A DNA stretch of 64,000 bases from Pseudomonas sp. MM223 (GCA_947090765.1 OX352322.1:62001-126000); one strand, 5' to 3'; counted from the stretch's first letter, positions 36,496 to 45,931 are shown. Made by a program: numbers and translations. The notes: a model not told the origin generated them from the sequence alone.

Positions 36496-37623
36496 ATGAT
36501 GCGACATCCACATGTCTGGATGGGCCTCCTGTTGTGGTCGGTTTTTGGTCAGGCCAACGCCGCCTGGACCGTGAACATGCACCCGGGGGCGACGGAAGTC
36601 TCCAACGCCGTCTTCGACCTGCACATGACCATCTTCTGGATCTGCGTGATCATCGGCGTAGTCGTATTCGGCGCGATGTTCTGGTCCATGGTCGTCCACC
36701 GCCGCTCCACAGGCCAGCAGGCCGCGCATTTCCACGAGCACACCTGGGTGGAGATCCTCTGGACCGTGGTGCCCTTCCTGATCCTGGTGGTCATGGCCAT
36801 CCCGGCCACCAAGACCCTGATCGACATCTACGACGCCAGCGAGTCGGACATCGACATCCAGGTCACCGGCTACCAGTGGAAGTGGCACTACAAGTACCTG
36901 GGCCAGGACGTGGAGTTTTTCAGCAACCTGGCCACCCCCGCCGATCAGATCCACAACAAAGCTCCCAAAGACGAGCATTACCTGCTCGAAGTCGACCAGC
37001 CGCTCGTGCTGCCGGTGGGCGCCAAGGTGCGCTTCCTGGTAACTGCCGCCGACGTCATCCACTCCTGGTGGGTGCCGGCTTTCGCGGTCAAGCGCGACGC
37101 CATCCCAGGCTTCGTCAACGAAGCCTGGACCCGCATCGAGAAGCCCGGCATCTACCGCGGCCAGTGCACCGAGTTATGCGGCAAGGACCACGGCTTTATG
37201 CCGGTGGTGGTGGAGGTGAAGTCCAAGGCCGACTATGACACCTGGCTGGGTGAGCGCAAGGCTGAAGCCGCCAAGCTCAAGGAGCTGACCAGCAAGGAAT
37301 GGACCCTGGAAGAGCTGGTGGAGCGTGGCGACAAGATCTACCACACCACCTGCGTGGCCTGTCACCAGGCTGAAGGCCAGGGCCTGCCGCCGATGTTCCC
37401 GGCACTCAAGGGCTCGAAGATCGCCACCGGGCCGAAGGAAGGCCACCTGAGCATCGTCTTCCACGGCAAGCCCGGCACGGCCATGGCCGCCTTTGGCAAG
37501 CAGCTGTCGGAAGTCGACATCGCTGCGGTGGTCACCTACGAGCGCAATGCCTGGGGCAACAACAAAGGCGACATGGTCACGCCGAAGGACGTGCTGGCGC
37601 TGAAGCAGGCAGAAGCCAAGTGA
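36496..37623 (+). CDS. coxB: Cytochrome c oxidase subunit II with fused cytochrome c domain (caa3-type)
   Basis: 375 residues. The N-terminal signal sequence and two membrane helices precede a periplasmic CuA cupredoxin domain with the ligand block CTELCGKDHGFMPVV (Cys224, Cys228). A C-terminal cytochrome c domain follows, with heme motif CVACH (Cys286, Cys289, His290) and axial Met in PPMFPALKG or TAMAAFGKQL. The fused heme domain makes this a caa3-type oxidase that can take electrons from cytochrome c. First gene of the cox operon. Confidence 0.97.
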   Translation: MMRHPHVWMGLLLWSVFGQANAAWTVNMHPGATEVSNAVFDLHMTIFWICVIIGVVVFGAMFWSMVVHRRSTGQQAAHFHEHTWVEILWTVVPFLILVVMAIPATKTLIDIYDASESDIDIQVTGYQWKWHYKYLGQDVEFFSNLATPADQIHNKAPKDEHYLLEVDQPLVLPVGAKVRFLVTAADVIHSWWVPAFAVKRDAIPGFVNEAWTRIEKPGIYRGQCTELCGKDHGFMPVVVEVKSKADYDTWLGERKAEAAKLKELTSKEWTLEELVERGDKIYHTTCVACHQAEGQGLPPMFPALKGSKIATGPKEGHLSIVFHGKPGTAMAAFGKQLSEVDIAAVVTYERNAWGNNKGDMVTPKDVLALKQAEAK

Positions 37624-37666
37624 ACCGGGTTACTCGCGGCAATCAATGGATTGCAGGAGACAGGAC

Positions 37667-39256
37667 ATGAGTGCAGTGATCGACGACCACGCCACCGGCC
37701 ATGACCATGCGCACGGCCCGGCCAAGGGCCTGATGCGCTGGGTGCTGACCACCAACCATAAAGACATCGGCACGATGTACCTGTGGTTCAGCTTCATCAT
37801 GTTCCTGCTCGGCGGCTCGTTCGCCATGGTGATCCGCGCCGAGCTGTTCCAGCCTGGCTTGCAGATCGTCGAGCCGGCGTTCTTCAACCAGATGACCACC
37901 ATGCACGGGCTGATCATGGTGTTCGGCGCAGTGATGCCGGCCTTCGTCGGCCTGGCCAACTGGATGATCCCGTTGATGATCGGGGCGCCCGACATGGCCC
38001 TGCCGCGCATGAACAACTTCAGCTTCTGGCTGCTACCGGCGGCCTTCCTGCTGTTGGTCTCGACCTTGTTCAGCCCGGGTGGCGGGCCGAACTTCGGCTG
38101 GACCTTCTACGCCCCGCTCTCTACTACCTATGCCCCAGCCAGCGTCACCTTCTTCATCTTCGCCATCCACCTGATGGGCATCAGCTCGATCATGGGCGCG
38201 ATCAACGTGATTGCCACCATCCTCAACCTGCGTGCCCCAGGCATGACCCTGATGAAAATGCCGCTGTTCGTCTGGACCTGGCTGATTACCGCCTTCCTGC
38301 TGATTGCGGTAATGCCGGTGCTGGCCGGCGTGGTGACCATGATGCTGATGGACATCCACTTCGGCACCAGTTTCTTCAGTGCCGCCGGCGGCGGTGACCC
38401 GGTGCTGTTCCAGCATGTGTTCTGGTTCTTCGGCCACCCCGAGGTGTACATCATGATCCTGCCGGCGTTCGGCGCGGTCAGCTCGATCATCCCGGCGTTC
38501 TCGCGCAAGCCGCTGTTCGGCTACACCTCGATGGTGTACGCCACCGGCGCGATTGCCTTCCTGTCGTTCATCGTCTGGGCGCACCACATGTTCGTGGTCG
38601 GCATCCCGGTGGTGGGCGAGCTGTTCTTCATGTACGCCACCATGCTGATTGCCGTGCCCACCGGGGTGAAGGTGTTCAACTGGGTCAGCACCATGTGGGA
38701 GGGCTCGCTCACCTTCGAAACGCCGATGCTGTTCGCCATCGCCTTTGTCATCCTGTTCACCATCGGCGGCTTTTCCGGGCTGATGCTGGCCATCGCCCCG
38801 GCAGACTTCCAGTACCACGACACCTACTTCGTGGTGGCACACTTCCACTACGTGCTGGTGCCTGGGGCTATCTTCGGCATCTTTGCCTCGGCGTACTACT
38901 GGCTGCCGAAATGGACCGGCCACATGTACGACGAAACCCTCGGCAAGCTGCACTTCTGGCTGTCGTTCATCGGCATGAACATGGCCTTCTTCCCCATGCA
39001 CTTCGTGGGGCTGGCCGGCATGCCGCGGCGCATCCCTGACTACAACTTGCAGTTCGCCGACTTCAACATGGTGTCGTCGATCGGTGCCTTCATGTTCGGC
39101 GCCACGCAGATCTTCTTCCTGTTCATCGTTATCAAGTGCATCCGCGGCGGGGCACCGGCACCGGCCAAGCCCTGGGATGGCGCCGAGGGCCTGGAGTGGT
39201 CGATCCCCTCGCCTGCGCCCTACCACACCTTCCAGACACCTCCGGAAGTGAAATAG
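37667..39256 (+). CDS. coxA: Cytochrome c oxidase subunit I
   Basis: Catalytic 529-residue subunit with twelve helices, heme a and the heme a3-CuB site. Motifs seen are KDIGTMYLWFSF, the heme-ligand region TTMHGLIMVF near residue 80, the CuB and proton-channel block HVFWFFGHPEVYIMILP (Glu of the D channel in HPEVY), WAHHMFVVG, and HDTYFVVAHFHYVL with the heme a and a3 histidines. The ATG at 37667 has CAGGAGACAGGAC upstream. Confidence 0.98.
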   Translation: MSAVIDDHATGHDHAHGPAKGLMRWVLTTNHKDIGTMYLWFSFIMFLLGGSFAMVIRAELFQPGLQIVEPAFFNQMTTMHGLIMVFGAVMPAFVGLANWMIPLMIGAPDMALPRMNNFSFWLLPAAFLLLVSTLFSPGGGPNFGWTFYAPLSTTYAPASVTFFIFAIHLMGISSIMGAINVIATILNLRAPGMTLMKMPLFVWTWLITAFLLIAVMPVLAGVVTMMLMDIHFGTSFFSAAGGGDPVLFQHVFWFFGHPEVYIMILPAFGAVSSIIPAFSRKPLFGYTSMVYATGAIAFLSFIVWAHHMFVVGIPVVGELFFMYATMLIAVPTGVKVFNWVSTMWEGSLTFETPMLFAIAFVILFTIGGFSGLMLAIAPADFQYHDTYFVVAHFHYVLVPGAIFGIFASAYYWLPKWTGHMYDETLGKLHFWLSFIGMNMAFFPMHFVGLAGMPRRIPDYNLQFADFNMVSSIGAFMFGATQIFFLFIVIKCIRGGAPAPAKPWDGAEGLEWSIPSPAPYHTFQTPPEVK

Positions 39257-39265
39257 GAACCCGCC

Positions 39266-39832
39266 ATGAACGGCCTGTCGCTGAAACGCCTGGTAACGCG
39301 CCTGCTGATGCTGACGGTGGTGATGTTCGCCTTCGGCTTCGCCCTGGTGCCGATCTATGACGTGATGTGCAAGGCCTTCGGCATCAACGGCAAGACCGGC
39401 GGGCAATACGAAGGCAGCCAGGTCAGCGACCCGTCGCGTTCGGTGCGGGTGCAGTTCATGTCGACCAATGCCAGCGACATGGTCTGGGACTTCTACTCCA
39501 CGGCTGACCAGTTGGAGGTCAACCCAGGGGCGGTGAACCAGATGATCTTTGTCGCGCACAACCCGACCGACCGACCCATGAGCGCGCAGGCGATACCCAG
39601 CATCACCCCGGCCGAGGCCGCGGCGTACTTCCACAAGACCGAGTGCTTCTGCTTTACCCAGCAGGTGCTGCAACCCGGCGAACGCATCGAGATGCCGGTG
39701 CGCTTCATCGTCGACCGCGACCTGCCGGCCAGCGTGAAGCACCTGACACTGGCCTACACCTTGTTCGACATCACCGCTCGCCACCCGCCGGTCGCGCATG
39801 TTGCGGCCCAGGACGTCCAGGGCGCCCGTTAA
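39266..39832 (+). CDS. ctaG: Cytochrome c oxidase assembly protein CtaG (Cox11 family)
   Basis: Copper chaperone inserting CuB into subunit I. 188 residues: one N-terminal membrane helix (LLMLTVVMFAFGFALVPIYDVMCKAFG) and a periplasmic immunoglobulin-like domain with the copper site CFCF in KTECFCFTQQVL near residue 130. Lies between coxA and coxC, as is usual, with a 9-bp gap to coxA. Confidence 0.96.
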   Translation: MNGLSLKRLVTRLLMLTVVMFAFGFALVPIYDVMCKAFGINGKTGGQYEGSQVSDPSRSVRVQFMSTNASDMVWDFYSTADQLEVNPGAVNQMIFVAHNPTDRPMSAQAIPSITPAEAAAYFHKTECFCFTQQVLQPGERIEMPVRFIVDRDLPASVKHLTLAYTLFDITARHPPVAHVAAQDVQGAR

Positions 39833-39848
39833 GGGAAGGAGAACAGCA

Positions 39849-40736
39849 ATGGCAAGTCATCAGCACTACTATGTTCCGGCGCAGAGCAAGTGGCCGATCA
39901 TCGCCACCATCGGCATGTTCATCACGGTGTTCGGCCTGGGCACCTGGTTCAACGACATGAAGGCCGGCCACCCGGAATCGCACGGGCCGCTGATCTTCTT
40001 TATTGGTGCGTTGTTCCTGGCTTACATGCTGTTTGGCTGGTTCGGTTCGGTGGTGCGCGAGAGCCGCGCGGGGCTTTACAGCCCGCAGCTGGACCGCTCG
40101 TTCCGCTGGGGCATGAGCTGGTTCATCTTCTCTGAAGTGATGTTCTTCATGGCCTTCTTCGGTGCGCTGTTCTACGTGCGCGTGCTGGCCGGGCCGTGGC
40201 TGGGGGGTGAAGGGGCCAAAGGTGTTGCCCACATGCTGTGGCCGACGTTCGAGTTCACTTGGCCGCTGCTGCATACGCCCGACCCGAAACTGTTCCCGCC
40301 ACCCAAGGAAGTGATCGACCCGTGGCACCTGCCGCTGATCAACACCATCTTGCTGGTCAGTTCCAGTGTGACCATCACCATTGCCCACCATGCGTTGCGC
40401 CGTGACCACCGCGGGCCGCTGAAATTCTGGATGGCATTGACCATCCTGCTCGGGCTCAGCTTCATCGCATTGCAAGCCTACGAGTACCACGAGGCCTACA
40501 CCAAGCTGGGGCTGACGCTGGGGTCGGGGATTTATGGCGCGACGTTCTTCATGCTCACCGGGTTCCACGGTGCCCACGTGACCTTGGGCACGATCATCCT
40601 GATCGTGATGTTTGTGCGCATTTTGCGCGGGCACTTCAACCCGGAGAAACACTTCGGCTTCGAGGCGGCCAGCTGGTACTGGCACTTTGTTGATGTGGTG
40701 TGGGTGGGGTTGTTCATCTTTGTGTATGTGCTCTGA
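39849..40736 (+). CDS. coxC: Cytochrome c oxidase subunit III
   Basis: 295-residue seven-helix membrane subunit that stabilises the oxidase. Family features are YYVPAQSKWPIIATIG near the N-terminus, SWFIFSEVMFFMAFFGALF near residue 95, and the C-terminal LTGFHGAHVTLGTIILIV and SWYWHFVDVVWVGLFI. The ATG at 39849 has AAGGGAAGGAG upstream. Last structural gene before a REP pair. Confidence 0.97.
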   Translation: MASHQHYYVPAQSKWPIIATIGMFITVFGLGTWFNDMKAGHPESHGPLIFFIGALFLAYMLFGWFGSVVRESRAGLYSPQLDRSFRWGMSWFIFSEVMFFMAFFGALFYVRVLAGPWLGGEGAKGVAHMLWPTFEFTWPLLHTPDPKLFPPPKEVIDPWHLPLINTILLVSSSVTITIAHHALRRDHRGPLKFWMALTILLGLSFIALQAYEYHEAYTKLGLTLGSGIYGATFFMLTGFHGAHVTLGTIILIVMFVRILRGHFNPEKHFGFEAASWYWHFVDVVWVGLFIFVYVL

Positions 40737-40751
40737 CAGCAACGCGGCCCC

Positions 40752-40884
40752 TGTAGGAGCGGCCTTGTGCCGCGAAGGGCCGCACAGCGGCCCCAAAGCA
40801 GCCAGTGGGTTTTGTCAGGCTAATCGGGGTTGCAGGTTTTGGGGCCGCTGTGCGGCCCTTCGCGGCACAAGGCCGCTCCTACAA
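40752..40884. repeat. REP inverted pair, outward orientation (coxC / DUF2909 junction)
   Basis: Copies 40752-40794 (TGTAGGAGCGGCCTTGTGCC...) and 40841-40884 inverted, with short TTGGGGCCGC-type hairpins inside. Lies between convergent genes. Confidence 0.9.
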
Positions 40885-40899
40885 GAGGGCCAGTCACAC

Positions 40900-41103
40900 T
40901 CAGAAGGGAGCGTGTGACACCAGCTGGCCACTGATAAAACCGTAGGCCACCAGGCCGATGGTCAGGGCAGCCAGGGTTACCCGCACGGTCAGTGCCTTGA
41001 GCAGGCGAGTCGAGTTTTCATCGTCCTTGACCAGAAACACCAGGCCACTGAACAGGCTGGCAACCGTGGCCAACAGCATCAGGACAATCGCGGCCTTGAG
41101 CAT
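40900..41103 (-). CDS. DUF2909 twin-transmembrane protein
   Basis: 67-residue membrane protein with two hydrophobic segments (AIVLMLLATVASLFSGLVFLV and ALTVRVTLAALTIGLVAYGFI) separated by KDDENSTRLLK. Such proteins accompany cytochrome oxidase clusters and are thought to aid assembly, but the role is not established. Divergent from SURF1 and transcribed opposite to the rest of the cluster. Confidence 0.85.
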   Translation of the reverse strand: MLKAAIVLMLLATVASLFSGLVFLVKDDENSTRLLKALTVRVTLAALTIGLVAYGFISGQLVSHAPF

Positions 41104-41130
41104 GGCGCTACTCCGGGGGGATGCGGTGAT

Positions 41131-41892
41131 GTGGATAAGTATAGCGAGGCGCCCGTGAGGCCGTTTCGCCCAGGCTGGGTACCGACCCTGGTGGTGCTTG
41201 CACTGCTGCCGGGGCTGATTGCGCTTGGCTGCTGGCAACTCGGCCGTGCCGAGGAAAAGCGCGCGTTGCTGGCCACGTATGCCGAGCGGCGGATCGAGGC
41301 GCCGATCACCACGGCCCAGCTCGCATCAACCGATGACAATGCCTTCCGTCGCGTGCACCTGTATGGCCGCTTCGACGCCGAGCATAGCGTGTTGCTGGAC
41401 AACCGCCTGCGCGATGGCCAGGCCGGTGTCGAGCTGCTGCAACCGTTCCATGACCAGCCCAGCGGCCAGTGGCTGCTGATCAACCGCGGCTGGCTGCCAT
41501 GGCCAGACCGCCGCGTACCAGTGCATTTCGATACCCCTTCACATGCCTTGGCGCTGGACGCTTCGGTGTACGTATCGCCCGGCAGCGCGTTCCAGCTGCA
41601 CCCCGACCCTGAAGGCGGCCAGTGGCCGCATCTGCTTACCGCCATTGATGCCGCGCAGCTGTGGCCACCGCTAGGCCGCGAAGGCTTTGCCCATGAGTTG
41701 CGCCTGGAGCCCGGCCCGGCAGCCTATCGCCTGGACTGGCCAGTGGTTGCCATGGGCCCGGAAAAACACCTGGGCTACGCCGTGCAATGGTTTGCCCTGG
41801 CTGGCGCACTGGTTCTGCTCTACCTCTATTTCGGCTGGCACCACAACAAGGAGAAACGCCATGGCCACCGCCACTCCGCTGGACCTGCCTGA
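41131..41892 (+). CDS. SURF1 family cytochrome oxidase biogenesis protein
   Basis: 253-residue inner-membrane protein that helps deliver heme A to subunit I. Two helices flank a periplasmic domain: the N-terminal one includes PGWVPTLVVLALLPGLIALGCWQLGRAEEK and the C-terminal one LAGALVLLYLYFGWHHNKEKR. Conserved LINRGWLPWP lies near residue 112. The next gene starts inside its last 32 nt. A perfect DnaA box overlaps its start region (41130-41138). Confidence 0.92.
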   Translation: MDKYSEAPVRPFRPGWVPTLVVLALLPGLIALGCWQLGRAEEKRALLATYAERRIEAPITTAQLASTDDNAFRRVHLYGRFDAEHSVLLDNRLRDGQAGVELLQPFHDQPSGQWLLINRGWLPWPDRRVPVHFDTPSHALALDASVYVSPGSAFQLHPDPEGGQWPHLLTAIDAAQLWPPLGREGFAHELRLEPGPAAYRLDWPVVAMGPEKHLGYAVQWFALAGALVLLYLYFGWHHNKEKRHGHRHSAGPA

Positions 41893-42442
41893 ACGTAGCA
41901 AACCCAGAGCCCGCGGGCGTTTGCAGCTTTTGCTGATCCTGCTGGTGGTGCTCGGGCCGATGATTTTGGCCACCAGCATGTACAAGCTGAAGTTCTGGGT
42001 GCCGGAAGGCCGCAGCTACCACGGCGCCATGATCGGCAACGGTGAAAGCCGCACCGATATCGGTGTGTCAGGCCAGGACGACCGTTGGCAATTGCTGATC
42101 AGCGCGCCCGAAGCCTGTGCCGAGGACTGCCAGCGCCTGGTGTACCTGGCCCGGCAGATCCAGGTGGGCCTGGGCCGCGATGCCAGCCGCGCCAGCCACG
42201 CGCTGGCCACCGCCCAACCGCTGAGCGCCGACTACCAGGCGCTGCTGGGCCGCGAGTATCCGCAGTTGCAACGCTACCCGCTGGATACCCCGCGCTACCT
42301 GCAGAAGGTAGGCGAGCCTGGCCCGCAACTGTGGATCGTCGACCCCCACGGCAACCTGGTGCTGCGTTATGACGGCAAGGCCAACGGCAAGCATGTGCTG
42401 GATGACCTGCGCCACCTGCTCAAGCTGTCCAACATCGGCTAG
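41861..42442 (+). CDS. Cytochrome oxidase cluster membrane protein of unknown function
   Basis: 193 residues with one N-terminal helix (LLLILLVVLGPMILATSMY) and a periplasmic part resembling a thioredoxin-like fold without the CXXC (WQLLISAPEACAEDCQRLVYLARQIQVGLG; EACAEDC gives a CX3C pair, as in Sco proteins). It could be a thiol or copper factor for the oxidase; unproven. The start at 41861 has AAGGAG upstream and lies within SURF1. Confidence 0.82.
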   Translation: MATATPLDLPERSKPRARGRLQLLLILLVVLGPMILATSMYKLKFWVPEGRSYHGAMIGNGESRTDIGVSGQDDRWQLLISAPEACAEDCQRLVYLARQIQVGLGRDASRASHALATAQPLSADYQALLGREYPQLQRYPLDTPRYLQKVGEPGPQLWIVDPHGNLVLRYDGKANGKHVLDDLRHLLKLSNIG

Positions 42443-42451
42443 GAGCCTGCC

Positions 42452-43531
42452 ATGGCCAGACCTGGATTCCGCATAGCTGTGTTCGCCACCCTGCTGGCCC
42501 TGCTGGTCGTCCTGCTTGGTGCCTATACCCGCCTGACCCACGCCGGCCTCGGCTGCCCTGACTGGCCAGGTTGCTATGGTTTTATCAGCGTGCCCAAAAG
42601 CGAAGCACAACTGGCCCATGCCGAGCTGCACTTCCCCGATCACCCGGTAGAAGAGGCCAAGGGCTGGGCCGAGATGGTCCATCGCTATTTTGCCGGTACC
42701 TTGGCCATGGTGATTGCCCTGCTGGCCTTCCAGGCGCTGCGCCGGCATGCCCGCGATGGCCAGCCTTATCGCCTGCCCGTGCTGTTGTTGGGGGTGGTGC
42801 TGGCTCAGGCGGCCTTCGGCATGTGGACGGTTACCCTGAAGCTTTGGCCGCAAGTGGTCACGGCGCATTTGCTGGGTGGCTTTACTACCCTGAGCTTGCT
42901 GTTCCTGTTGTCGCTGCGTCTGTCCCGGGCGTTTGCGCCCTTGCCTAAACTGCCGCTGAGCCTGCGTCGGATCGCTGCGCTGGCGCTGTTGGTGGTGATC
43001 GGCCAGATTGCCCTGGGCGGCTGGGTCAGTGCCAACTATGCAGCGGTTGCCTGCATCGACCTGCCCACCTGCCATGGCCAGTGGTGGCCCGCGGCGGACT
43101 TCAGCAATGGCTTCCACCTGACCCAGCACGTCGGCCCCAATTACCTGGGCGGGCAGCTGGACAGTGATGCCCGCACGGCCATCCACATCAGCCACCGCCT
43201 GGGCGCGCTACTGGTGACCTGCGTACTGCTGATGCTCAGTTGGAAGCTCTACCGCTGTGGCCTCCCCGGCCTTTCGCGGCTGGTGCTGCTGGCGCTGGCC
43301 CTGCAAGTGGGCCTGGGCATCAGCAACGTGGTGTTCCACCTGCCGCTGGCGGTGGCTGTTGCGCACAATGCCGGTGGGGCGCTGTTGCTGCTGAGCATGG
43401 TGTTGGTGAACTACCGCATCCGGGTGGTCGACAAGGTTCGCGTGGGTGTCGGCCAAGGCTGGCGCCTGCGGCCGGTGGCCGGCGTGGGTATATCCCATCA
43501 CATGAGGAATGACTCGTGGCGACGCTTCTGA
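42452..43531 (+). CDS. ctaA: Heme A synthase (CtaA/Cox15)
   Basis: 359-residue eight-helix membrane enzyme that oxidises heme O to heme A. Heme-ligand regions are visible: LGAYTRLTHAGLGCPDWPGCYG at the N-terminus, AEMVHRYFAG near residue 75, FHLTQHVGPNYLGG near 225 and HISHRLGALLV near 248, giving the paired histidines of Cox15. Its end overlaps ctaB by 16 nt, coupling heme O and heme A synthesis. Confidence 0.95.
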   Translation: MARPGFRIAVFATLLALLVVLLGAYTRLTHAGLGCPDWPGCYGFISVPKSEAQLAHAELHFPDHPVEEAKGWAEMVHRYFAGTLAMVIALLAFQALRRHARDGQPYRLPVLLLGVVLAQAAFGMWTVTLKLWPQVVTAHLLGGFTTLSLLFLLSLRLSRAFAPLPKLPLSLRRIAALALLVVIGQIALGGWVSANYAAVACIDLPTCHGQWWPAADFSNGFHLTQHVGPNYLGGQLDSDARTAIHISHRLGALLVTCVLLMLSWKLYRCGLPGLSRLVLLALALQVGLGISNVVFHLPLAVAVAHNAGGALLLLSMVLVNYRIRVVDKVRVGVGQGWRLRPVAGVGISHHMRNDSWRRF

Positions 43532-44409
43532 GCGCACAACGGGCCAGCTGGCGCGATTACCTGGAGCTGACCAAGCCCAAGGTGGTGGTACTGATGCTGA
43601 TCACTTCGCTGGCGGGCATGTTCCTGGCCACACGGGCAGGTGTCGGCTGGAGCGTGCTGCTGTTCGGCAACCTGGGCATCGGCCTGTGTGCTGGCGCTGC
43701 GGCGGTGGTCAACCATGTGGTGGACCGGCGCATCGATGCGCTGATGGCCCGTACCCACAAGCGGCCGCTGGCCCAAGGACGGGTCGAACCGCTACCGGCG
43801 TTGTTGTTTGCGCTGGCGCTGGCGCTGCTGGGCATGGCCCTGCTGCTGGTGTTCACCAACGCCCTCACTGCCTGGCTTACCCTGGCTTCACTGCTGGGTT
43901 ATGCGGTGCTCTACACCGGCTTTCTCAAGCGTGCCACGCCACAGAACATCGTCATCGGCGGGCTGGCCGGCGCGGCCCCGCCGCTGCTCGGCTGGGTGGC
44001 GGTAAGCGGCCATGTCAGCGCCGAACCTTTGCTGCTGGTGCTGATCATCTTTGCCTGGACCCCGCCGCACTTCTGGGCCCTGGCCATCCACCGCAAGGAA
44101 GAGTACGCCAAGGCCGATATCCCGATGCTGCCGGTGACCCACGGCGAGCGCTACACCAAGCTGCATATCCTGCTCTACACCCTGATTCTGCTGGCGGTAA
44201 GCCTGCTGCCGTATGCCATCCACATGAGTGGCCTGTTGTACCTGGCATGTGCCCTGGCGCTGGGCCTGCGCTTCCTGCAATGGGCCTGGGTGTTGTACCG
44301 TGGCAGCCGGCCGCACGCGGCGATCGGCACCTTCAAGTACTCTATCGGCTACCTGTTCGCGCTGTTCATCGCGTTGCTCCTCGACCACTACCTGTTGCTG
44401 AACCTATGA
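43516..44409 (+). CDS. ctaB: Protoheme IX farnesyltransferase (heme O synthase)
   Basis: 297-residue UbiA-family prenyltransferase that farnesylates heme B to heme O. The Asp-rich motifs are NHVVDRRIDALMARTHKRPL near residue 75 and the later HRKEEYAKADIPMLP near 190, with LTKPKVVVLMLITSLAGMFLA at the start. GTG start at 43516 inside ctaA; its stop overlaps the sco1 start (ATGA). This is the oxidase-linked copy; a second copy (cyoE) usually lies elsewhere in pseudomonads. Confidence 0.96.
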   Translation: MATLLSAQRASWRDYLELTKPKVVVLMLITSLAGMFLATRAGVGWSVLLFGNLGIGLCAGAAAVVNHVVDRRIDALMARTHKRPLAQGRVEPLPALLFALALALLGMALLLVFTNALTAWLTLASLLGYAVLYTGFLKRATPQNIVIGGLAGAAPPLLGWVAVSGHVSAEPLLLVLIIFAWTPPHFWALAIHRKEEYAKADIPMLPVTHGERYTKLHILLYTLILLAVSLLPYAIHMSGLLYLACALALGLRFLQWAWVLYRGSRPHAAIGTFKYSIGYLFALFIALLLDHYLLLNL

Positions 44410-45038
44410 CCCGAACCCAGAAAACCGTCTTCATCCTCGTCGCCCTGGTCGCGTTGATCCTGGGCCTGACCGTCAACAAGGTGCTCAATGGCCGCGACCA
44501 GCCCAACCCCACCGAGCTGATCGACGCCGGCATCATCCTGCTGCCGCAGAGCCGCGCCGTGGCCGATGTGACCATGACCAACCAGGATGGCCAGCCAGTG
44601 CAGCTGGATGACCTGAAAGGCAAATGGTCGCTGCTGTTCTTTGGCTATACCTACTGCCCGGACATCTGCCCGACCACCCTGGCCCAGTTGCGTCAGGTAA
44701 AGAGCGAGCTGCCCAAGGAAGCCGTCGACCGGCTGCAGGTGGTGCTGGTAAGTGTGGACCCGAACCGCGACACGCCGAACCAGCTGAAGCAGTACCTGGG
44801 CTATTTCGACAAGGACTTTGTCGGGGTGGCGGGGTCGATCGAAGACACCCAGAAGCTGGCCAATGCGTTGAGCATTCCGTTCATTCCGGCGGACACCAGC
44901 AAGCCGGGGTATACCGTGGATCACAGCGGTAACCTGGCGGTAGTCGGGCCGGATGGGCGTCAGCGCGGGTTCATTCGTGCACCGTTCAACAACCAGAAGC
45001 TGGTGGCGCAGTTGCCCGGGCTTGTGAAGCGGGATTGA
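44406..45038 (+). CDS. SCO1/SenC family copper chaperone
   Basis: 210 residues: an N-terminal membrane anchor (VFILVALVALILGLTV) and a thioredoxin-like periplasmic domain with the copper motif CX3C in YTYCPDICPTTL and the ligand histidine in TVDHSGNLAVV. It matures the CuA site of subunit II. Overlaps ctaB by 4 nt and closes the cox operon. Confidence 0.95.
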   Translation: MTRTQKTVFILVALVALILGLTVNKVLNGRDQPNPTELIDAGIILLPQSRAVADVTMTNQDGQPVQLDDLKGKWSLLFFGYTYCPDICPTTLAQLRQVKSELPKEAVDRLQVVLVSVDPNRDTPNQLKQYLGYFDKDFVGVAGSIEDTQKLANALSIPFIPADTSKPGYTVDHSGNLAVVGPDGRQRGFIRAPFNNQKLVAQLPGLVKRD

Positions 45039-45042
45039 GATT

Positions 45043-45149
45043 TCGGGCCTGCTTTGCAGGCCATTCGCGGCACAAGGCCGCTCCTACAGGGGAATGCGAT
45101 CCCATGTAGGAGCGGCCTTGTGCCGCGAAAGGGCCGCAAAGCGGCCCCG
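45043..45149. repeat. REP inverted pair (sco1 / metQ junction)
   Basis: Left copy 45043-45089 (outer hairpin GGGCCTGC/GCAGGCC) and right copy 45104-45149. Lies between convergent genes. Confidence 0.9.
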
Positions 45150-45160
45150 GGGATTTCGGC

Positions 45161-45931
45161 TTAGAACGCCGGAACCACAGCGCCTTTGTACTTCTCGATG
45201 ATGAACTGCTTCACCTCTGGCGAGTGCAGCGCAGCCGCCAGTTTTTTCATGTCTTCCGAATCCTTGTTGTCTGGGCGGGCAACCAGGATGTTGACGTAAG
45301 GCGAGTCGCTGCCTTCGATGGCCAGCGCGTCCTTCTCAGGGTTCAGCTTGGCTTCCAGCGCGTAGTTGGTGTTGATCAGGGCAGCATCGACCTGGGTCAG
45401 CACGCGCGGGATGGTGGCGGCTTCCAGCTCACGGAACTTGATGCTTTTCGGGTTCTCGGCAACATCCTTCACGGTGGACAGGATGTTCTTGTTGTCCTTG
45501 AGCTTGATCACACCGGCCTTGTCCAGCAGCAGCAAGGCGCGGCCGCCGTTGGTGGCGTCGTTAGGGATAACCACGGTGGCGCCGGAGGACAGCTCGTCCA
45601 GCTTCTTGATCTTGGTGGAGTACACGCCCAGCGGCTCGATGTGCACGCCGGCAACGCTCACCAGGCTGGTGCCCTTGGCCTTGTTGAACTCATCCAGGTA
45701 CGGCTGGTGCTGGAAGAAGTTGGCGTCCAGGCGTTTTTCGGCCACCTGTACGTTCGGCTGGATGTAGTCGGTGAATTCCTTGACCTTCAGCTCAACGCCT
45801 TCTTTCGCCAGTTGCGGTTTGACGAAGTTGAGGATTTCGGCGTGCGGCACCGGGGTGGCGGCAACGGTCAGGGTATCGGCGTGGGCCGAGAAGGCCGCAA
45901 CAGCGGCAGCGACAGCAAGCAGCTTCTTCAT
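45161..45931 (-). CDS. metQ: Methionine ABC transporter substrate-binding protein (NlpA family)
   Basis: 256-residue periplasmic methionine-binding protein. The signal peptide (MKKLLAVAAAVAAFSAHA-D) lacks a lipobox cysteine, so unlike enteric MetQ it is probably soluble. Ligand-binding blocks are TVAATPVPHAEILNFVKP, DANFFQHQPYLDEFN near residue 75, IPNDATNGGRALLLL near 120 and LINTNYALEAKLNP near 180. Downstream of metI in the metNIQ operon. Confidence 0.94.
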   Translation of the reverse strand: MKKLLAVAAAVAAFSAHADTLTVAATPVPHAEILNFVKPQLAKEGVELKVKEFTDYIQPNVQVAEKRLDANFFQHQPYLDEFNKAKGTSLVSVAGVHIEPLGVYSTKIKKLDELSSGATVVIPNDATNGGRALLLLDKAGVIKLKDNKNILSTVKDVAENPKSIKFRELEAATIPRVLTQVDAALINTNYALEAKLNPEKDALAIEGSDSPYVNILVARPDNKDSEDMKKLAAALHSPEVKQFIIEKYKGAVVPAF

